DNA from: an uncultured Gammaproteobacteria bacterium
Lineage (GTDB): Bacteria > Pseudomonadota > Gammaproteobacteria > Steroidobacterales > Woeseiaceae
Assembly: GCA_937899415.1 (NCBI GenBank)
Contig: CALBPI010000057.1
Span: 1 to 64,000, forward strand
Reading direction: 5' to 3'
Length of the DNA stretch: 64,000 bases
Of this stretch, positions 1 through 10,225 are shown piece after piece. The notes beneath the pieces are model-generated. The model was given only the letters and a program-made list of their open reading frames with translations. It did not search any database and had not been told where the DNA came from. A program made the position numbers and the translations under genes. Each line of letters starts with the position of its first letter. Positions within the stretch are counted from its first letter, which is position 1.

Positions 1-83
1 AACCCGTCATCGCGAGGCGGCTGTGCCCAACCCGTCATCGCGAGGCGGCTGTGCCCAACCCGTCATCGCGAGGCGGCTGTGCC
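1..83. repeat. Tandem direct repeat, 28-bp unit aacccgtcatcgcgaggcggctgtgccc, about 3 copies, truncated by the window edge
   Basis: Copies at 1-28, 29-56 and 57-83 are identical over their shared length; no spacers. Confidence 0.95.
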
Positions 84-86
84 GCC

Positions 87-186
87 GCGGCGATCTCCCA
101 AACGGCACGATGTCGTTGGGAGATTGCCGCGCCCGCTTCGCGGGCGCGTAATGACGTTTAGGCCCGCTTCGCGGGCTCACAATGAC
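87..186. repeat. REP-like palindromic intergenic element
   Basis: 15-bp inverted repeat 87-101/116-130 with one mismatch, then two identical gcccgcttcgcgggc hairpins at 131-145 and 162-176, with taatgacg/caatgacg edges. Confidence 0.75.
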
Positions 187-202
187 GTCGCTTCAGCCTA
201 CG

Positions 203-2056
203 CTACGGAATTCGGCAGAAGCACTTCGCGTAGCGGTGCATCGGGTCGTTGTAGCTCGCGATCTCGAGCAGACCAGCGTCCACCATGTCGGCAATCATCG
301 CCAGACCATCGCGGCGCGGGAACAGCGGTGTGATATCGACGCCCATCTTGGCTGTGCCACCGAGCAGGTTGAGCAGGAATTGCTCTTCGCTTGAGAGTGT
401 GGGCTCGATAAAGCGGACGCTGTAGGCATCCGCGTCGAGCGACGCGCTCTCGGCCGCAATCTCGATGGCGTCCTCGAGATCACCAATCGTATCGACGAGA
501 CCGTGCTCTAGTGCCGTCGGCCCAATCCAGACCTGACCCTGCGCCACCGCATCAACAGCGTCGTAGTCCATGCCACGGTTGTCTGCCACACCACTCACGA
601 AATCTCGGTAGCCCGACTCGATGTTCTGCTGAAGCACGCTGCGCACTTCAGGTGTCAGCGCCCGGTCCGGGCGCAGCGCGCCAGCCACGTCGGTCGTGCC
701 CACACCGTCGGTGTAGATGCCCAAACGAGCCAGTGAACGCTCAAACGTCGGAATCATGCCGAGGATGCCGATTGAGCCCGTGATCGTGTTTTCCTGGGCC
801 ACAATCTGGTCAGCGGCCATGGAGATCCAGTAACCGCCTGACGCGGCCACGTAACCCATCGAGGCGATGACGGGCTTGCCCGCCGCCTGGATGTTCTTGA
901 TCTCCTGCAGGATGACGTCGGAGGCGAACGCGCTGCCGCCACCGGAATCAACACGAAGCACGACGGCTTTGACGTTCTCGTCGCTGCGCGCCTTGCGTAG
1001 CAGGCGGGCCGTCGAATCACCACCGATCTGTCCCGGCGGTGCGCTGCCATCAACGATGCTGCCTGAAGCGACGACGACGGCAACGACTTCGTCTTTCTCA
1101 ACCTTCGGGTTCACCGCTCGCTTGGCCTCGAGGTAACGCGAGAAGCCGAACTGCGCGAACGTCGTCTCGTCGTCTTCGTCTTCACCGACCACCTCGATAA
1201 AGCGCTTGCGAACGTCTGTTGCCGTGGCCAGACCGTCGACCAGGCCGTTTTCCAATGCAAAGTCGGCGAGGTTGCCGTTGACCTTCTCAAGCTCGATGTC
1301 CACATCGTCGGCCAGACGCTGAATCGTGCCCGCGTCGAGTCCGCGCGCGGCCTCGACCTCATTCTTGTAGTTGGTCCAGAGCGCGTCCATCAGCGCCAGT
1401 CGCTGACCCTTGTCCTCCTCGGACATGTCGTTGCGCGTGTAGGGCTCAACAAAGCTCTTGTGCGTACCGACCTTGAACACATTCCAGGAGATCGACAGCT
1501 TTTCGATCGCCTCGGCGTAATAATTTCGGTAGGCGCCGTAGCCTTCAATGATCACCGCACCATTCGGTTCGAGTAACACCTCATCGGCTTGCGCGGCGAG
1601 GTAGTACCCGCCTTGCGAATAGTAGGCGCCGAAAGCGATCACCTGCTTGCCCGAGTCGCGGAAGCGACGGATAGCCGCAGCCACCTTGCGCAGCTTGGTC
1701 ATGTCACCGCCGACACCGTCCGTGCGCAGGTACATGATTTTGACCGCGTCGTCCTCGGCAGCCAGGTCGATAGCCTCGACGAGATCGCGCACGAGAATCT
1801 GCGGCACCTTTTCGCCGGTCACCTCACCGATGGCGCCGTCGAACGGCGTGCCCGCAAGCTGCTCCGTGAGCGCACCCGAGGGCGCCACGACCAGCGCAGT
1901 CTTCTTGGGCACGGTCGGAACATCGGAACCCATGACGCTGATCACGACCGAGAAGATCATGAGTAACAGCACAAGGTGCAGCAGTTTCCGAAGACCGTTT
2001 ACGCCGGTCCAGAGGAAACTCAGGATACGAATGAAGATATTGGGTTTTTGCGCCAT
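203..2056 (-). CDS. sppA: Signal peptide peptidase SppA, 67K type
   Basis: 617 aa, N-terminal TM segment, duplicated S49 peptidase domains, motif GYVAASGGYWISMAAD. Confidence 0.93.
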   Translation of the reverse strand: MAQKPNIFIRILSFLWTGVNGLRKLLHLVLLLMIFSVVISVMGSDVPTVPKKTALVVAPSGALTEQLAGTPFDGAIGEVTGEKVPQILVRDLVEAIDLAAEDDAVKIMYLRTDGVGGDMTKLRKVAAAIRRFRDSGKQVIAFGAYYSQGGYYLAAQADEVLLEPNGAVIIEGYGAYRNYYAEAIEKLSISWNVFKVGTHKSFVEPYTRNDMSEEDKGQRLALMDALWTNYKNEVEAARGLDAGTIQRLADDVDIELEKVNGNLADFALENGLVDGLATATDVRKRFIEVVGEDEDDETTFAQFGFSRYLEAKRAVNPKVEKDEVVAVVVASGSIVDGSAPPGQIGGDSTARLLRKARSDENVKAVVLRVDSGGGSAFASDVILQEIKNIQAAGKPVIASMGYVAASGGYWISMAADQIVAQENTITGSIGILGMIPTFERSLARLGIYTDGVGTTDVAGALRPDRALTPEVRSVLQQNIESGYRDFVSGVADNRGMDYDAVDAVAQGQVWIGPTALEHGLVDTIGDLEDAIEIAAESASLDADAYSVRFIEPTLSSEEQFLLNLLGGTAKMGVDITPLFPRRDGLAMIADMVDAGLLEIASYNDPMHRYAKCFCRIP

Positions 2057-2124
2057 GGGGGCCTTACTCCGCGGATAAGTGGCAGACCCGTAAATCTACC
2101 CCAAAACAGAGCAGTATTCAGCGC

Positions 2125-3384
2125 TTAGCGAGAGAGAAAGACGAGCGAGAGCTGCGGCCAGAACGTTATGACCACTACGCTTGCGAGCAGGATGATCAGG
2201 AACGGGAACGTGGCCGAGTACACCTCGGTGATCGAGCGCTCAAACCGGTAGCTCGCAATGAACAGGTTGAGCCCCACGGGCGGGGTCAGGTAACCGAGCT
2301 GCTTGGCCGCCAGAATGACGATGCCCAGGTGGAGCGGGTCGATGCCGTACTGCGCGGCGACGGGCAGGAGGAGCGGCACCACGAGCACAAGCGCCGAGAA
2401 GATATCGAGAATCGCGCCCAGGATCAGCAGGAACACGAGCAAAAGCAGCAGGAAGCTTGTCTTGGAGTCGACGAGCCCGCTGACCCACTCCAGCAGCTGC
2501 TGCGGTACCCCGGCGTCGATCATGATGTTTGTCGAGGCCAGGCTCACGCCCAGGATGATGAGAATGCCGCCGACAAGCAGCATGGACTCGCGCATGATGC
2601 CCGGCAGTGCCGCAAGCTTGATCTCGCGCAGGATGCCGACCTCAACAATCAGTGCGTAGAGCGCCGTGACCGCTGCCGCTTCGCTGACCGCGAAATAACC
2701 TGAGTAGATGCCGCCCAGAACAACGATGGGCAGCGGCAGTTCCCAGGCACTTTCCTTGAGGGCTGCCACGACGCGCTTGCCCGAGAACGGAACAAGCTCC
2801 TGCTTGCTGCCGCGGCTGACCCAGAGGCTCCAGCCCGCGAGCATGACGAGCATCACCATGCCCGGCAGTATGCCGGCCAGGAACAGGTCGTCGATGGGTT
2901 CGCGTGCGACGATGCCGTAAAGAATGAGCGGCAGCGACGGCGCAAACAGCAAACCCAGGCTGCCCGCCGAGGTCACGAGCCCAAGATTGAATTTCTCGGG
3001 ATAGCCGGCCTGCTTGAGTGCGGGGTAAAGGATGGCACCCAACGCGATGATCGTCACACCCGACGCGCCTGTGAATGCCGTGAAAAACGCACAAGCCGCC
3101 AGCGACACAATGGCGAGACCGCCCGGCATCCAACCGAGCAAGGCCTGTGTCAGTCGAACGAGCCGACTCGGCGCCTCGCTCTCGCTGAGCAGGTAACCCG
3201 CAAACGTAAACAGCGGAATGGCGAGCAGCACCGGCATCTCAGCCAGCGAAAAGAACTCGATGGCCAGTGCGGCCAGGTCGATGTCCTCCTGGTAGTAGCT
3301 ATAGAACGCACTGCCCGCGATGATCGCGAACAGTGGCGCGCCCAGCAGGGCCAGCAACAACAGGATGAAGCCCAGGAGGATCAT
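2125..3384 (-). CDS. TRAP transporter large permease (DctM)
   Basis: 419 aa polytopic DctM-type protein; overlaps the small permease gene by 4 bp. Confidence 0.92.
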   Translation of the reverse strand: MILLGFILLLLALLGAPLFAIIAGSAFYSYYQEDIDLAALAIEFFSLAEMPVLLAIPLFTFAGYLLSESEAPSRLVRLTQALLGWMPGGLAIVSLAACAFFTAFTGASGVTIIALGAILYPALKQAGYPEKFNLGLVTSAGSLGLLFAPSLPLILYGIVAREPIDDLFLAGILPGMVMLVMLAGWSLWVSRGSKQELVPFSGKRVVAALKESAWELPLPIVVLGGIYSGYFAVSEAAAVTALYALIVEVGILREIKLAALPGIMRESMLLVGGILIILGVSLASTNIMIDAGVPQQLLEWVSGLVDSKTSFLLLLLVFLLILGAILDIFSALVLVVPLLLPVAAQYGIDPLHLGIVILAAKQLGYLTPPVGLNLFIASYRFERSITEVYSATFPFLIILLASVVVITFWPQLSLVFLSR

Positions 3385-3896
3385 GGCGTGTGATCACCCG
3401 GAGAAACGGGCCATCGCCGCGTCCCACGAATGCCCGCGACAATATCCTCGAGCGCAAACACGAAGTACCGCCAGCACATGAGCGCAAAGCCCACGGGCAG
3501 CACGACCTGAAACCACCAGGCGGGCAAACCGCCGACCAGCGTGTCTTCAAATTCGATGGACTGCTGCAAAAAGCGCCACGCGTGCCAGGCAAGCATGCCG
3601 CAAATTACCGACGTAAACCCGTTGGTGATGAAGCGTGAGATGCTCTGGCCGCGCGGCGGCAGGGCGCGCGCAAGCACGTTAATGGCAAGATGTTTGTCGG
3701 CGCGAGCTGCCGCCACAGAGCCTGCAAGCGCGAGCCAGAGCACCATGAGACGCAGCGTCTCGTCTGCCCAGATCAATCCGCTGCCGAACCCGTTACGCAT
3801 GATGATCTGCGCGACTGCCAGCACAATCATGGCGCCGAGCAGAATGACAAGCACGGCGTCTTCCGCCGCCTTGCCCCAGCGTGAAAGTCGGGCCAT
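3381..3896 (-). CDS. TRAP transporter small permease (DctQ)
   Basis: 171 aa, 4-TM DctQ-like protein, adjacent to DctM. Confidence 0.88.
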   Translation of the reverse strand: MARLSRWGKAAEDAVLVILLGAMIVLAVAQIIMRNGFGSGLIWADETLRLMVLWLALAGSVAAARADKHLAINVLARALPPRGQSISRFITNGFTSVICGMLAWHAWRFLQQSIEFEDTLVGGLPAWWFQVVLPVGFALMCWRYFVFALEDIVAGIRGTRRWPVSPGDHTP

Positions 3897-3920
3897 GCGT
3901 GTTCGGTCAGTAAGTGGCGA

Positions 3921-4943
3921 TCAGTCGCCCGTGTTTGCGGCCTGCGCGTTACCCGCGCGGTACTCGGCCAGTGCCCCTGTCAGTGCTTCGTAGAGCTCCA
4001 GCGAGAACACGTTGTCCTCGGCCAGCTCGCGATTCACCGACTCGACCTGGCCACGCAGCTTGTTGAGCTCACCGTCTTCGAGCGCGACGATTTCAATGCC
4101 GACGCTCTCGAGTGCCGCCAGCGCCTTCTCGTTGTCCGTGCGGTTGACCTGCTCAAAGTTCGCGTAGATGCCCGTCAGTACGTCGTCAACGACAGCCTGG
4201 TCCTCGGCCGACAGGCGGTCGAAGCGTTTCTTGTCGATGGCGATGAACGCCATGGTGTAAACGAGCGGCATGGGCGTGCCGTACTTGACCTTGGTATGCC
4301 ACTGGAGCACCAGCGCGCCAACGGGCGGCGTGGCCACCACATCGAGCAGACCCGTTTGCAAGCCCGTCAGGACATCCGTGACCGGCAACGTGACGGGCGA
4401 GAGGTCGAGTGCCTCCATACCCGCGTAGCTGATCGTGTCACCTTCGGGGACCCACATCTTTTGGTTATCGAGGTCTTCGAGTGTGCGCACGGGCTCGTTG
4501 CCGAGCACCATGGCGAAACCACCGCCTGCAAAACCGAAGCTCACATAGCCGGCGTCTTCGAGGCCCGTCTTCAGCTGCGCATCAAAGCGTTCGCGCACGA
4601 AGTCGACTTCTTCTTGTGAGTTGAACAAAAGCGGCAGTCCGTAGACCGAAAGATCGGGGTAGATGCTCATAAGGCTACCGGCCGTGAAAGCACCGCCGTG
4701 CAGCTGGCCGATACGAATCTTGCGCAGGACCTTGTTGTCGTTGCCCATGACGCCGCCGCCATAGAGCTTGATCTTGACGCGGCCGTCGGTGCGCTCGGAA
4801 ATTTCCTTTGCGCCCGAACGCATGTCACGCATCCATTGCGAATTCTCGGGGGCTACGGTCGCGAGCTTGAAGGTCTCGGCCGCCAACGGGCTTGCCGCAA
4901 AGGCCGCCGCGAGAACGAGAGCGGCGCGAAAAAGCTGTTTCAT
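3921..4943 (-). CDS. TRAP transporter substrate-binding protein (DctP)
   Basis: Signal peptide MKQLFRAALVLAAAFAASPLAAETFKLATVAPENSQW; start trimmed from the ORF-track start at 5090. Confidence 0.9.
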   Translation of the reverse strand: MKQLFRAALVLAAAFAASPLAAETFKLATVAPENSQWMRDMRSGAKEISERTDGRVKIKLYGGGVMGNDNKVLRKIRIGQLHGGAFTAGSLMSIYPDLSVYGLPLLFNSQEEVDFVRERFDAQLKTGLEDAGYVSFGFAGGGFAMVLGNEPVRTLEDLDNQKMWVPEGDTISYAGMEALDLSPVTLPVTDVLTGLQTGLLDVVATPPVGALVLQWHTKVKYGTPMPLVYTMAFIAIDKKRFDRLSAEDQAVVDDVLTGIYANFEQVNRTDNEKALAALESVGIEIVALEDGELNKLRGQVESVNRELAEDNVFSLELYEALTGALAEYRAGNAQAANTGD

Positions 4944-5095
4944 GGTCTCCGCCTCCCTGGCGTAGATCGTGTGACACCGATGCCCAAAGACCGGTGATGT
5001 CGCGGTTATGTTACCGAGCAGTTCGTGACCAAAAGGTGAACGGATGCCCGTTTTCGGCCTGTTGCGCAAGCGCCACATAAGCGCCCGCACGTGCT

Positions 5096-5965
5096 TCAGA
5101 AATAGTCCTTCCCGGACTCCAGAAGTTCCCGCGCGTCGCGCTTGGCCAGTGTATTAGTCAGTGTCAGTCCGGGCGCTTCTGTCTCGGCAGCCAGCACTTC
5201 TTCGAGCAGCCGATCGTGCAATTCCTGCTCGTAGAGCAAACGAGCGTAGCCGCGTGCGTATTCCACCTTGACCGAAAGGTCACGACCCCGCGTGAGATCG
5301 ATGGCGCGCTCAAAGTAGACCTTTGCACGCTCAGGCTCACCGCCCAGCGCCGGCGGGCGCAACGAATTCAGAATCCCGAGGTAGTTGTAGAACGTGCCGA
5401 GCTCGGCGTCGTCCTCAATGTAAGGCAACACCGCGAGGATCAACGACTCCACGAACGGCAAACGCGCCAACGCGCCCCAGTCATCGGAGTTGGCGCGGAT
5501 ATAGGCCAGCGAGGCCACGGCATATGCCGACGCCGCGTAGGCGTGATCGTCATCGAGTTTTTCGAGTGACGCTTCGAAGGTTTCGAAATCCGATGTGGGC
5601 CAGTCGCACGCGCGCTTGTATTCGAGGCAGATAGCTCGCTCGCCGTAATTGCGCGCACGGCGTGTGAGCACCCTGGCGCGCTCGGGGTCGTCCGCAAATA
5701 CGACACCGTAGGCCGCGTAGAGCCCGGACGCCGCAGCCAGCACCTGCGGGTTGTCAGGATCCGACTCGAGCAGACTGTCGAGAAGCAGCAAGTAAGACGG
5801 TGCGCCGTCGCGCACGATACCCGGATCAGGCTGATTGAATACGGCCTGCCCAAGGTTGTCAGCGAAGTCGCTGGCCGCACCAGAAATGAAACTGCCGCAG
5901 CCGGCGACGAGGCCTGCTGCGGCAATCAGTGCGAGCAACTTGTAAATGCGCGATGTCGTGCGCAT
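5096..5965 (-). CDS. TRAP transporter TatT component family lipoprotein
   Basis: Lipobox LVAGC, helical TPR-like repeats, located next to dctP; start trimmed to MRTTSRIYKLL. Confidence 0.75.
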   Translation of the reverse strand: MRTTSRIYKLLALIAAAGLVAGCGSFISGAASDFADNLGQAVFNQPDPGIVRDGAPSYLLLLDSLLESDPDNPQVLAAASGLYAAYGVVFADDPERARVLTRRARNYGERAICLEYKRACDWPTSDFETFEASLEKLDDDHAYAASAYAVASLAYIRANSDDWGALARLPFVESLILAVLPYIEDDAELGTFYNYLGILNSLRPPALGGEPERAKVYFERAIDLTRGRDLSVKVEYARGYARLLYEQELHDRLLEEVLAAETEAPGLTLTNTLAKRDARELLESGKDYF

Positions 5966-5985
5966 GTCGGTCCTCGTCTCTAAGG

Positions 5986-6100
5986 CGTCATTGCAAGCCG
6001 CCTCTGTCACTGCGAGCCCCCGAAGCGGGCGTGGCAACCTCTCGACGCCATCGTGACGTTTAAGAGATCGCCGCGGCTGCTTCGCAGCCGCGCGATGACG
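5986..6100. repeat. REP-like palindromic element, second locus
   Basis: gcgtcattgcaagc...cactgcgagcccccgaagcgggcgtggcaacc...gagatcgccgcggctgcttcgcagccgcgcgatgacg; shares the gtcat/gatctc/gatgacg layout with element 87-186; hairpin 6072-6092. Confidence 0.7.
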
Positions 6101-6124
6101 GCAACGCGCAAAGCACGTCGGCCG

Positions 6125-6469
6125 TCAGATTTTCTCTTTGATGCGTGCTTTCTTGCCCGTCAGGCCGCGCAGGTAGTAGAGCTTTGCGCGACGGACGTCG
6201 CCGCGACGTTTCACGGTGATGCCACCGATCATGTTGCTGTGTGTCTGGAAAACACGTTCGACACCTTCGCCGTGCGAGATTTTGCGCACCGTGAACGAGC
6301 TGTTGATGCCGCGGTTCTTCTTGGCGATAACGACGCCTTCGAACGCCTGCAGGCGTTCGCGGTCGCCTTCACGGACGCGAACCTGGACGACGACGGTGTC
6401 GCCGGGGCCAAATTCGGGAACATCCGATTTCAGCTGCTCGGCGTCGAGCTCTGCGATGATCTTGTTCAT
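6125..6469 (-). CDS. rplS: 50S ribosomal protein L19
   Basis: [35 protein letters not shown]; next to trmD. Confidence 0.97.
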   Translation of the reverse strand: MNKIIAELDAEQLKSDVPEFGPGDTVVVQVRVREGDRERLQAFEGVVIAKKNRGINSSFTVRKISHGEGVERVFQTHSNMIGGITVKRRGDVRRAKLYYLRGLTGKKARIKEKI

Positions 6470-6510
6470 GTCACTTTCCTAAGCACGCCCGTGCGTGCGC
6501 CATGCCTTGC

Positions 6511-7269
6511 CTAATCCTCAGACCCAGCTTCGAGCTCGGCCCTGAATGCCTCGAGCAATCGCTCGTCTTCTTCCGACAGCGTGACCTGCGCCAGCAGGTC
6601 GGGGCGCCGCTGCCAGGTGCGTCCCAGCGACTGTTGGCGTCGCCAGCGCGCAATGGCTGCGTGGTCACCCGACAGCAGTACTGCCGGCACCTCGCGACCC
6701 GCCACGTTGGGCGGCCGCGTGTAGTGCGGGCAGTCGAGCAACCCGTCCGAAAACGAATCCTCAGCTGCCGACGCGTCGTGGCCGAGTACCCCCGGCAGCA
6801 AACGCGCCACACTGTCGATGACCGCCATGGCGGCCACCTCGCCCCCGCTGAGCACAAAATCACCCAGCGACAGCTCTTCGTCCACTTCAGCCTCGACGAT
6901 CCGCTCGTCCAGACCTTCGTACCGCCCCGCTACGAGCACAAGGCCCGGCAGTGCGGCGAAACGCTCAGCGGTGGCCTGTGTGTAAGGCCGGCCCTGCGGG
7001 CTCAGCAATACACACGGCGCGCCGGGCGCCGCTTCCCGCGCCGCGCGTATGGCCGCGACGACAGGTTCAAACTTCATGACCATGCCCGGCCCGCCACCAA
7101 AGGGGCGGTCGTCCACGGTCCGGTGCGCGTCCTCCGTAAAGTCGCGCGGGTTGATGCACGCCAGGTCAACGACACCGTTCTGCACCGCCCTGCCCATCAC
7201 ACCGTACTCACCGACGGCCGTGACGCGCTCCGGAAACAACGTCACACAGCGGACGCGGTAACCGTTCAT
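6511..7269 (-). CDS. trmD: tRNA (guanine-N1)-methyltransferase TrmD
   Basis: [36 protein letters not shown]. Confidence 0.97.
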   Translation of the reverse strand: MNGYRVRCVTLFPERVTAVGEYGVMGRAVQNGVVDLACINPRDFTEDAHRTVDDRPFGGGPGMVMKFEPVVAAIRAAREAAPGAPCVLLSPQGRPYTQATAERFAALPGLVLVAGRYEGLDERIVEAEVDEELSLGDFVLSGGEVAAMAVIDSVARLLPGVLGHDASAAEDSFSDGLLDCPHYTRPPNVAGREVPAVLLSGDHAAIARWRRQQSLGRTWQRRPDLLAQVTLSEEDERLLEAFRAELEAGSED

Positions 7270-7784
7270 TCTGTCTCGGCGTCCGCCCTGGCCTCGGGCC
7301 AGTCGACGGTAATCCGCCCCGGGTCAAGCTCGACACCGCGCACCACGCGCTCCCACGCGAAGGGCACAAGAATCTCGCCACCCGCCGAGCACTTAATGAC
7401 CATGACGTCATCCGCACCCGTCTCGAGCAGGTAGTCCACGGTGCCGATCGCGCCGGCCTCAATGTCGACCACCTCGAGCCCCACCAGGTCGTCCCAGTAA
7501 AACTCACCTTCATCCGTTGCCGGTAACGCCGAACGCGCCACCTGCAAGGCCGTGCCGTGCATCGCGAGTGCCGCATCGCGGTCATCGCAGCCGGCGAAGC
7601 GACCGACAAGACCTTTGCCCTGGGGCCGGCCCTCGATCAGTCGCAGTGTCTTACCCTGTCCCGTCGTGAACTCACGAAACCCGAGCAGGTTTTCGCGCGG
7701 TGCCGTAAACGAGAAGAGCTTCACCCAGCCCTTGACGCCGTAGACACCACGCACCTCGCCCACCGTTACCAGCCGTTCGCTCAC
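7266..7784 (-). CDS. rimM: Ribosome maturation factor RimM
   Basis: [20 protein letters not shown]; 4-bp overlap with trmD. Confidence 0.96.
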   Translation of the reverse strand: MSERLVTVGEVRGVYGVKGWVKLFSFTAPRENLLGFREFTTGQGKTLRLIEGRPQGKGLVGRFAGCDDRDAALAMHGTALQVARSALPATDEGEFYWDDLVGLEVVDIEAGAIGTVDYLLETGADDVMVIKCSAGGEILVPFAWERVVRGVELDPGRITVDWPEARADAETE

Positions 7785-7811
7785 GGCGAGTTACGGGCGA
7801 GGCCCGCCCGA

Positions 7812-8084
7812 TCAGGCCGCCGCAGCGGCCTTGCGGTACTGCTTGACGAGCTGGGCGACCCGGTCCGACGTCTGCGCGCCCTGGCCGACCCAGTGGTCGA
7901 TGCGCTCGATGTCGAGGCGCAGGCCCTGCTCGGAGCCTTTTGCCATCGGATTGAAGTAGCCCAGACGCTCGATGTAGCGCCCGTCACGACGGTTGCGGCT
8001 ATCCGTCACTACCACGTGGTAGAACGGCTTTTTCTTGGCCCCGCCGCGGGACAGTCGAATCGTAACCATAATCTCTACGCTCAC
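7812..8084 (-). CDS. rpsP: 30S ribosomal protein S16
   Basis: [41 protein letters not shown]. Confidence 0.97.
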   Translation of the reverse strand: MSVEIMVTIRLSRGGAKKKPFYHVVVTDSRNRRDGRYIERLGYFNPMAKGSEQGLRLDIERIDHWVGQGAQTSDRVAQLVKQYRKAAAAA

Positions 8085-8269
8085 GCCTCGCGGTGCGAGG
8101 CCCTGAAATTCAGTTCAAAAATGCTCTAAGTCACCGAGCGCACTAAGAAAATCGGATGCACGGCCGTTTTCATTGCGCGCACGATAGCGCGCCTGCGCCT
8201 GACGTAGCCCGCCATTGTAATGGCTCGGCCTCCTCAGTGGAAGCGCTGCAACACTTTGAATTCGAGGGC

Positions 8270-8788
8270 TCAGGGCTTCCGGGAATCGCGCCAGCGGCGG
8301 AGATCTCCATCAAATCGGCGGAGCGCGTCGCAAGCCTCCTCCGAGCGACGCCGCCGCGTAGCCGCAGTCTTCGCGGAATCCACATGATGAAACAACCCGC
8401 GCCGACGCCCCGGCGAGATTGCCAGCCAGGCAGTCATGAGATCCGAATGGGCCTCGAGCGTCTGTGCCAGAGGTTCCGGAGGTGGGACCTCATCGCTGTC
8501 GTCATGCCGGAATCGCAGCGTGACCGTGCTGCCCTCGACCACATCGAGCTCGCGGCACAACGCCTTGGACACGATGAAATACCGCCGCCCCTCGCCCGCC
8601 GGAATAAAGGCCCCGGAGACAGGGTGATCGTTTACCTCGCCCTCGATGCGAAACCGCGCAAACTGACCAGGCGGAAACGCCACATTGAGTTCGGGTGGCA
8701 GAAACAGAACCGAATACCAGATCTTGCGCGACTTCCCCACGCCGTGCCGCTCGATGACAGCCTCAAACTCATGGGGGAAGAAACTCAA
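8270..8788 (-). CDS. DUF1905/YdeI-like domain protein
   Basis: GEVNDHPVSGAFIPAGEGRRYFIVSKALCRELDVVEGSTVTLRFRHD pattern, then a basic YdeI-like C-terminus. Confidence 0.65.
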   Translation of the reverse strand: MSFFPHEFEAVIERHGVGKSRKIWYSVLFLPPELNVAFPPGQFARFRIEGEVNDHPVSGAFIPAGEGRRYFIVSKALCRELDVVEGSTVTLRFRHDDSDEVPPPEPLAQTLEAHSDLMTAWLAISPGRRRGLFHHVDSAKTAATRRRRSEEACDALRRFDGDLRRWRDSRKP

Positions 8789-8794
8789 AACGTG

Positions 8795-10177
8795 CTAACG
8801 ACGCCGCGGCCCACCCGGCGGTAAGCCGCCAGGGCCACCCATACCCTGCATGCCGCGCATGAGGTTCTTCATGCCGCCCTTGGAGACCTTCTTCATCATT
8901 CGCTCCATCTGCTGGTGTTGTTTCAGCAGGCGGTTGACGTCCTGGATCTGCTGGCCCGCACCCGTCGCGATGCGGCGTTTGCGTGAACCGTTGATCTTCT
9001 TCGGGAAGCGACGCTCATCGGGTGTCATCGAATTGATGATCGCGATCTGACGCCGGATCTGGCGGTCATCGATCTGGTCCTTGAGCGCGGCTGAATTCAC
9101 CTTGCCCGGGATCGGCAACTTGTCCATGAGCGCACCCAGACCACCCATGTTCTGCATCTGCTCGAGCTGATCCTTAAGATCGCCGAGGTCGAAGCCGCGA
9201 CCCTTCTTGAGCTTCCTGGCGAGCTTCTCAGCCTTGTTGCGGTCGACCTTTTCCTCGACCTCCTCGACAAGCGACAACACGTCACCCATACCGAGGATGC
9301 GCGAGGCCATGCGTTCCGGGTGGAACGCCTCGAGCGCTTCGGTCTTCTCGCCCGTGCCGATGAAGCGGATGGGCTTGCCCGTGACCTCGCGGACCGACAG
9401 CGCCACACCGCCGCGCGCGTCGCCATCAGCCTTGGTCAACACCACACCGGTAAGCGGCAACGCCATATCAAAGGCCTGCGCCGACTGCACGGCGTCCTGC
9501 CCGGCCATGCTGTCCACGACGAACAGGGTTTCGTGCGGCGTCACGGCCTGATGCACGCGACCCGCCTCGTCCATCATGTCACCGTCGATGTGCAGGCGGC
9601 CCGCCGTATCGACGATGAGCACGTCCGCAAACTGACGCCTGGCGTCGTCGAGCGCGCGCGTGGCGATCTTGACGGGGTCTTCGTCAGCCTTTGAATCGTG
9701 GAACAGCGCGCCGATTTCGCCGGCCAGCGTGCCCAGCTGCAGAATGGCGGCGGGCCGATGAACGTCGACTGAGACCATCATGACCTTCTTCTTCTCGCGC
9801 TCGATGAGCCGACGCGCGAGCTTGGCTGCTGTGGTCGTTTTACCGGCGCCCTGCAGGCCCGCGAGAAAGACAACCACGGGCGGCTGCGCACGCAGGTCGA
9901 GCGGCACGGCATCGCCACCGAGCACATTGGCGAGCTCGGTGTGGATGATCTTGATGAACGCCTGGCCCGGCGTAAGGCTTGTAAGGACGGTTTCGCCCAA
10001 GGCCTGTTCGCGCACACGCTCGATAAACGGCTTGACGACAGGCAGCGCCACATCAGCTTCGAGCAGCGCCATGCGCACCTGGCGCAGCGTGTCCTTGACG
10101 TTGTCCTCGGTGATGCGCCCTTTGCCGGCCAGCGTTTGCGTGGCCCGGCGCAAGCGCTCGGACAGGTTATCGAACAT
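8795..10177 (-). CDS. ffh: Signal recognition particle protein Ffh
   Basis: GLQGAGKTTTAAKLA, VDTAGRLHID, TKADGDARGG, Met-rich M domain. Confidence 0.98.
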   Translation of the reverse strand: MFDNLSERLRRATQTLAGKGRITEDNVKDTLRQVRMALLEADVALPVVKPFIERVREQALGETVLTSLTPGQAFIKIIHTELANVLGGDAVPLDLRAQPPVVVFLAGLQGAGKTTTAAKLARRLIEREKKKVMMVSVDVHRPAAILQLGTLAGEIGALFHDSKADEDPVKIATRALDDARRQFADVLIVDTAGRLHIDGDMMDEAGRVHQAVTPHETLFVVDSMAGQDAVQSAQAFDMALPLTGVVLTKADGDARGGVALSVREVTGKPIRFIGTGEKTEALEAFHPERMASRILGMGDVLSLVEEVEEKVDRNKAEKLARKLKKGRGFDLGDLKDQLEQMQNMGGLGALMDKLPIPGKVNSAALKDQIDDRQIRRQIAIINSMTPDERRFPKKINGSRKRRIATGAGQQIQDVNRLLKQHQQMERMMKKVSKGGMKNLMRGMQGMGGPGGLPPGGPRRR

Positions 10178-10225
10178 CGGAAGTCCCGCTCAGGAATCAG
10201 AGCGGAAAGTGTAACCGAGCGCGGC

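Noticed and set aside
1-83. CRISPR array
   Set aside because: 28-bp units are directly adjacent with no spacers; this is a tandem repeat
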